A stretch of DNA of 64,000 nucleotides from positions 110,039 through 174,038 of the forward strand of contig NW_005178984.1 of the NCBI RefSeq assembly GCF_000350225.1, given 5' to 3'. This document shows, piece by piece, positions 60,410 through 64,000 of the stretch. Position numbers and translations under genes: made by a program. The first letter of the stretch is position 1, and each line of letters begins with the position of its first letter. The DNA comes from Chondrus crispus (taxonomy: Eukaryota > Rhodophyta > Florideophyceae > Gigartinales > Gigartinaceae). The notes beneath the pieces were generated by a model. The model was not told the DNA's origin. It did not search any database and saw only the letters and a program-made list of their open reading frames with translations.

Positions 60410-63400
60410 AGAGGGGAATCTCGCATGAGTCGCGAGAGGCGCAGGGTCGACGTACTGTGCCCGGGGCTCAGCCCCGTTCCCCGTCTCTAAAGGAAAAATC
60501 AGGCCTCGAGGAGGAGGTGGTTGGATTGGTGGATAAGCCCAAAGGGCCAGCTCAAGTCAAGAAAATTTTGAGCCGAGCCCGAGATCATCCGCTGGAAGAA
60601 GTTCGAAGACCCTGGTACAGGGTTAAGCGAAGGGAGTGTCCCGAGAAGATTTTGGTGCTTGCGCGAAAAAACTACAAAGTTTACGCGGATATTGGACCAA
60701 CAGTCGGATTGATGAGCCGGGTGTTGTCTGTTTTAGACACCGGCGCGGGGCCAAACCTTGTGCGAAAATCGGAACTCCCAGCTGGAATGGAATCTCTAGT
60801 GCCCTACGGACCGACCCAAGACATTGGCGACGCAAACAATAGGCCACTCCGGACTCTCGGCACGATTAGAATGCCTGTGAGGCTTGGAAAATTTGTGGCC
60901 GCAGCCGAGTTTATTGTATGCGAAAAACTAGCCGTCCTGCTAATTCTAGGCGCGGACTACTGTGACCGGTTTGTGGAAGCAATTTATCCAAGGAAGAAAA
61001 CGGTTGAGTTGGCGGATTTCTCGGAGGTTCCAATAGTTTGGCGGTTCTCGACGAGAAGAGGGAAGAAGAATCTCGTGGCGGGAGAGCACGAGAATGCTGG
61101 AAAGGTGGAGCGAATTTCCCCTAAGGTAAAAGTGGCAAGAGCCACCACTATCGAGCCAGGGACGCAACGCGTCGTGGAATGCACCTCGAAGAGGGCGGGC
61201 TTGGTTGTGGTTCAGCCGTACTCGTCGTTGTACGAAAGGCACGGGTTGACGTGCACGAATGGTGTCGTTCAGGTTGAGCCTGACAGGCCATTTCGTTTAC
61301 TCGTTGCGAATTTTAGGACGTACCCTGTCAGGGTGCAAAAAGGCCAAGTGGTGGCAGAATTATTACCGCACCCGAGAGCCGCGCTCGAGAGCAAAACCAC
61401 CATTGGTGAAGTTCTCGGAATTCAAGAAAGGAAGAAGGAAAATTTTCCTAATTCTACCAAGACGTCTACGGGCGAGGCAAGATGCGAACCGTCGGATCAA
61501 GATCGCGAGGACCAGCAAGGAGAACGGGAGGAAAGGCTCTCCGCGACGGCAACTACGACGCCGGAGCGGCGGATTGAGCCTCCCCCGCCGGACGTGGAGG
61601 ACGTCGACCTGAGCCACGTGCCGGAACGGCTGCGCGAGCGGTTCTGTCGGATGTTGAAGAAGTATTCAAGGATGTGGGATGGGACGCTTGGCGAAATTAA
61701 TACCACCGTCCATCGGATCGAGTTGATCCCCGAGACTCGTCCCATCGCACAAGCCCCGTATCGGGCCGGACCTAAAGCCCGCGAAGTAGAAAATGCAGAG
61801 GTGCAGAAGATGTTGGAGGCAGGAGTGATAGAACCAGCGCAGTCAGAATGGGCGTCTCTCGTGTTGCTGGTGCCCAAGCCGGACGGGTCTATGCGTTTTT
61901 GCGTAGACTACCGCAGGCTGAACGCAGTGACGGTGAAGGACACGTACCCCTTACCGCGCATGGATGAGTGCCTGGACTCGCTTGGTGACACCAAGGTTTT
62001 CTCCGCGTTGGACGCGATCTCGGGATATTGGCAGATGCCTATCCCTGAGCGCGACCGCGACAAGACCGCATTTTCGTGTCACTCGGGACTGTATCGCTTC
62101 TCAAGAATGCCCTTCGGGCTAACTAACGCGCCAGCGACGTTTCAGAGAGCAATGGATATCCTGCTCTCTCCGTTCCGTTGGAAGTGCTGTTTAGTGTATC
62201 TGGACGACATAATAATTTTTAGCAAGTCGTGGGAGGAGCACATCGTGCACGTGGATGAAATACTTTCTGTATTGGAGAAGGCCAGTGTGAAGCTCAAACT
62301 TCGCAAGTGTGAATTTTTCGTCGAAAAGATCAAGTACCTGGGCCATGTAGTTCGGCCAGGTACATTGGAAGTGGACGCTGCGCGAACCGTCGCATTGGAA
62401 CAAGTGAGGTACCCTCAAACGCAGACCCAGCTCAGGAGCTTCTTGGGACTTTGTAATGTCTACCGCAGATTCGTTCCGCATTATGCGAAAATCGCGCATC
62501 GGCTCAATCTACTGTTGAAGAAGGGACAACCGGTCCAGTTGGAAGGATTGGACGAACCGTGCAAGAAAGCGTTTCATACGCTCAAGGACAACATCTTGGC
62601 ACCGCCGGTGTTGGCGCTGCCGAAGAAGGACCTACCCTACTCGGTAGATACCGATGCAAGCGACTACCAAATAAGCGCTGCACTATTTCAAACACACCCG
62701 GATGCGCAACGCAAACTCATCGGGTTCTTTTCAAGAACCTTAGCCGCAGCCGAGAGAAACTATTCTGTATCAGAAAAAGAATGTCTAGCGGTAATTTGGG
62801 CCGTACAGACTTTAAGACCATATCTATATGGCGAGCACTTCGTCGTGCATACCGACCATGCCTCATTGAGGTGGTTGATGAACGTAACCGACCCCAGCGG
62901 GAGATTAATCCGATGGAGGCTACGCCTCTCGGAATTCGATTTTGAAATCAAGTACAAAAAGGGAAAGGCTAACAGCCAGGCGGACGCTTTGTCAAGGTTG
63001 CGAACCGCAGGAGAAACCGTCGACGAAATCGACGACGAAATCCCTTGTTTTATGGCCGAACCGGCCGAGGGTACAGTGGAGGACGAGGAAAGTTTTGACG
63101 CGGCAGACGACATCCTCGCTCTTGAGGGGGGGACCGCCCCTGATCGCCTCGATCAATTCCAAGCTGTCACTCCGGAGGAGCTCATTCGCGAGCAAGCCGT
63201 CGACCCCTTCTGCAACCGCATCAAGGAAGAAATGGACGCCGGAAAGGTGAGAACGTTCAGCACGGAGACCGAGGAACTCGAAGGAACTCTATGCCGTACC
63301 GCGGCAGAGTTTGTACAAGTGGTAATACCACAATCGTTAAGGGACCGCGTCCTAGGGTTGAGCCACTACGCAAAATTGGCAGGCCACCCGGGAGGCAGGA

Positions 63401-64000
63401 AACTTTACAAGACTTTGAGAAGATATTTTTATTGGCCTACGATGGCCCTGGACTGCTACGCAGTCGCGAAGAATTGCGCCGCATGTGCGCGGGAGAGGGT
63501 GAAGTTAAGAAGAAACACGAAGGAAATGAAGCTGTTCACGCCCAAAGCTCCGCTGGAGTTTGTCGCCATCGACATCCTCGGTGAGCTAAATACAACTAAG
63601 CGAGGAAATCGGTACATTCTCGTGATCAGCGATCGATACTCGAAACTGGTACGAACCGTACCGTTGAAGAAGATATCAGCTGCGCACATCGCACAAGCCT
63701 TCGTTCACCATTGGGTATTCGTGTACGGACCGCCGGTCAAGCTGCTGTCCGACAATGGAACACAGTTCACGGCCCGGTTCTTTCAGAATGTCTGCCGAAT
63801 TCTCGGAATACGCAATGTGTTCACGACTACGTACCACCCGCAAGCCAACGGCCAAGTTGAGAGATTTAACCGCACGCTGACTTCCGCGTTGCAAAAATAC
63901 GTTGGAGAACATCCCAAGGACTGGGACCTATTTAGCGACGCTGTGACGTTCGCATACAACACGCAAGTTCATCGAACTACGAATATCGCGCCATTCGAGC
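60220..64000 (+). CDS. pol: gypsy-3 Pol, intact, 3' partial
   Basis: The frame is open without a single stop from about 60220 to the window edge (over 1,260 codons). It lies in the -1 frame and overlaps gag by about 190 bp. Protease VLDTGAGPNLVR (about 60730-60765), RT with FSALDAISGY and YLDDIIIF (62200-62220), RNase H with HTDHASLRW (about 62855). Integrase: zinc region with H...GHPGG and CAACAR (63363-63492) and the core with VAIDILG, SDNGTQF and NGQVERFNR (63565-63880). The classic DTGA protease contrasts with DTCSG in gypsy-1. No initiator is needed if made by -1 frameshift from gag. Confidence 0.92.

Larger units (their letters stand above)
56958..64000 (+). mobile_element. Ty3/gypsy element gypsy-3, runs off the right edge
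   Basis: Putative LTR start TGTAGTGCAATACC after a G-rich run, a TATA box, AATAAA, leader repeats, gag and pol. Distinct in sequence from gypsy-1 and gypsy-2. Pol is entirely open to the window end. Its chromodomain, 3' LTR and any antisense ORF are outside. Confidence 0.8.

Noticed and set aside
1..64000. tRNA or rRNA genes
   Set aside because: I looked for rRNA-like blocks and tRNA-like T-loop/CCA patterns. Apart from LTR primer sites nothing convincing was seen; a tRNAscan-type search would be decisive.

Overview
The window is nuclear DNA from an intron-poor eukaryote. The one clear host gene is a long uninterrupted Set1-type histone methyltransferase at the left edge, which ends on a normal TAG. 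Nearly everything else is transposable elements nested in one another. Several eukaryotic superfamilies are present side by side: Ty1/copia, chromodomain Ty3/gypsy, pogo/Tigger-like, PIF/Harbinger and MULE. The mix of GC-rich chromovirus DNA, compact genes without visible introns and a sequencing gap suggests a draft genome of an alga. A red macroalga is my best guess, at low confidence and by inference only.

Layout, left to right. 1-2949: SET1. 2950-4320: spacer with two weak GC-rich ORFs and two perfect hairpins. 4323-6586: a complete pogo-like transposon with TA target duplication, matching terminal repeats and an intact transposase. 7034-7279: a 246-bp MITE. 7322-12532: a copia element (LTR, gag, pol) whose 3' end is cut by a 13-kb chromovirus on the minus strand (gypsy-1, 12533-25798, both LTRs seen). 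A gap covers 25799-26331. 26349-27327 holds deleted Harbinger pieces. 27329-30105 is a 5'-truncated second copia copy on the minus strand.

30106-40677 is a large inverted duplication. The arms are about 4.4 and 3.7 kb. Each carries a near-identical gene for an aerolysin-like/beta-prism protein, a tandem satellite (5 units versus 3) and a MULE end. The centre was invaded by a complete two-gene Harbinger transposon (34534-37018). The right arm continues into a complete MULE (39830-43991, 9-bp target duplication) that also carries a J-domain ORF. Beyond it is a second, Tigger-like transposon (44002-45495), cut by chromovirus gypsy-2 (45496 to about 56957). A third Ty3/gypsy element (gypsy-3, from about 56958) runs off the right edge with pol open for over 1,260 codons.

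The most unusual observation is that gypsy-1 and gypsy-2 share a non-standard plan. After pol, a roughly 2.2-2.3-kb non-coding stretch with arrays of hairpins is followed by a long antisense ORF that starts near the 3' LTR and reads back towards pol. The two antisense proteins are not recognisable to me, but both combine a globular part, a Pro-rich part and a helical/coiled-coil C-terminus. All four LTR families place pol in the -1 frame relative to gag. Most frames are intact except for isolated in-frame stops, and one of these was created by a 24-bp inverted (palindromic) insertion in copia.
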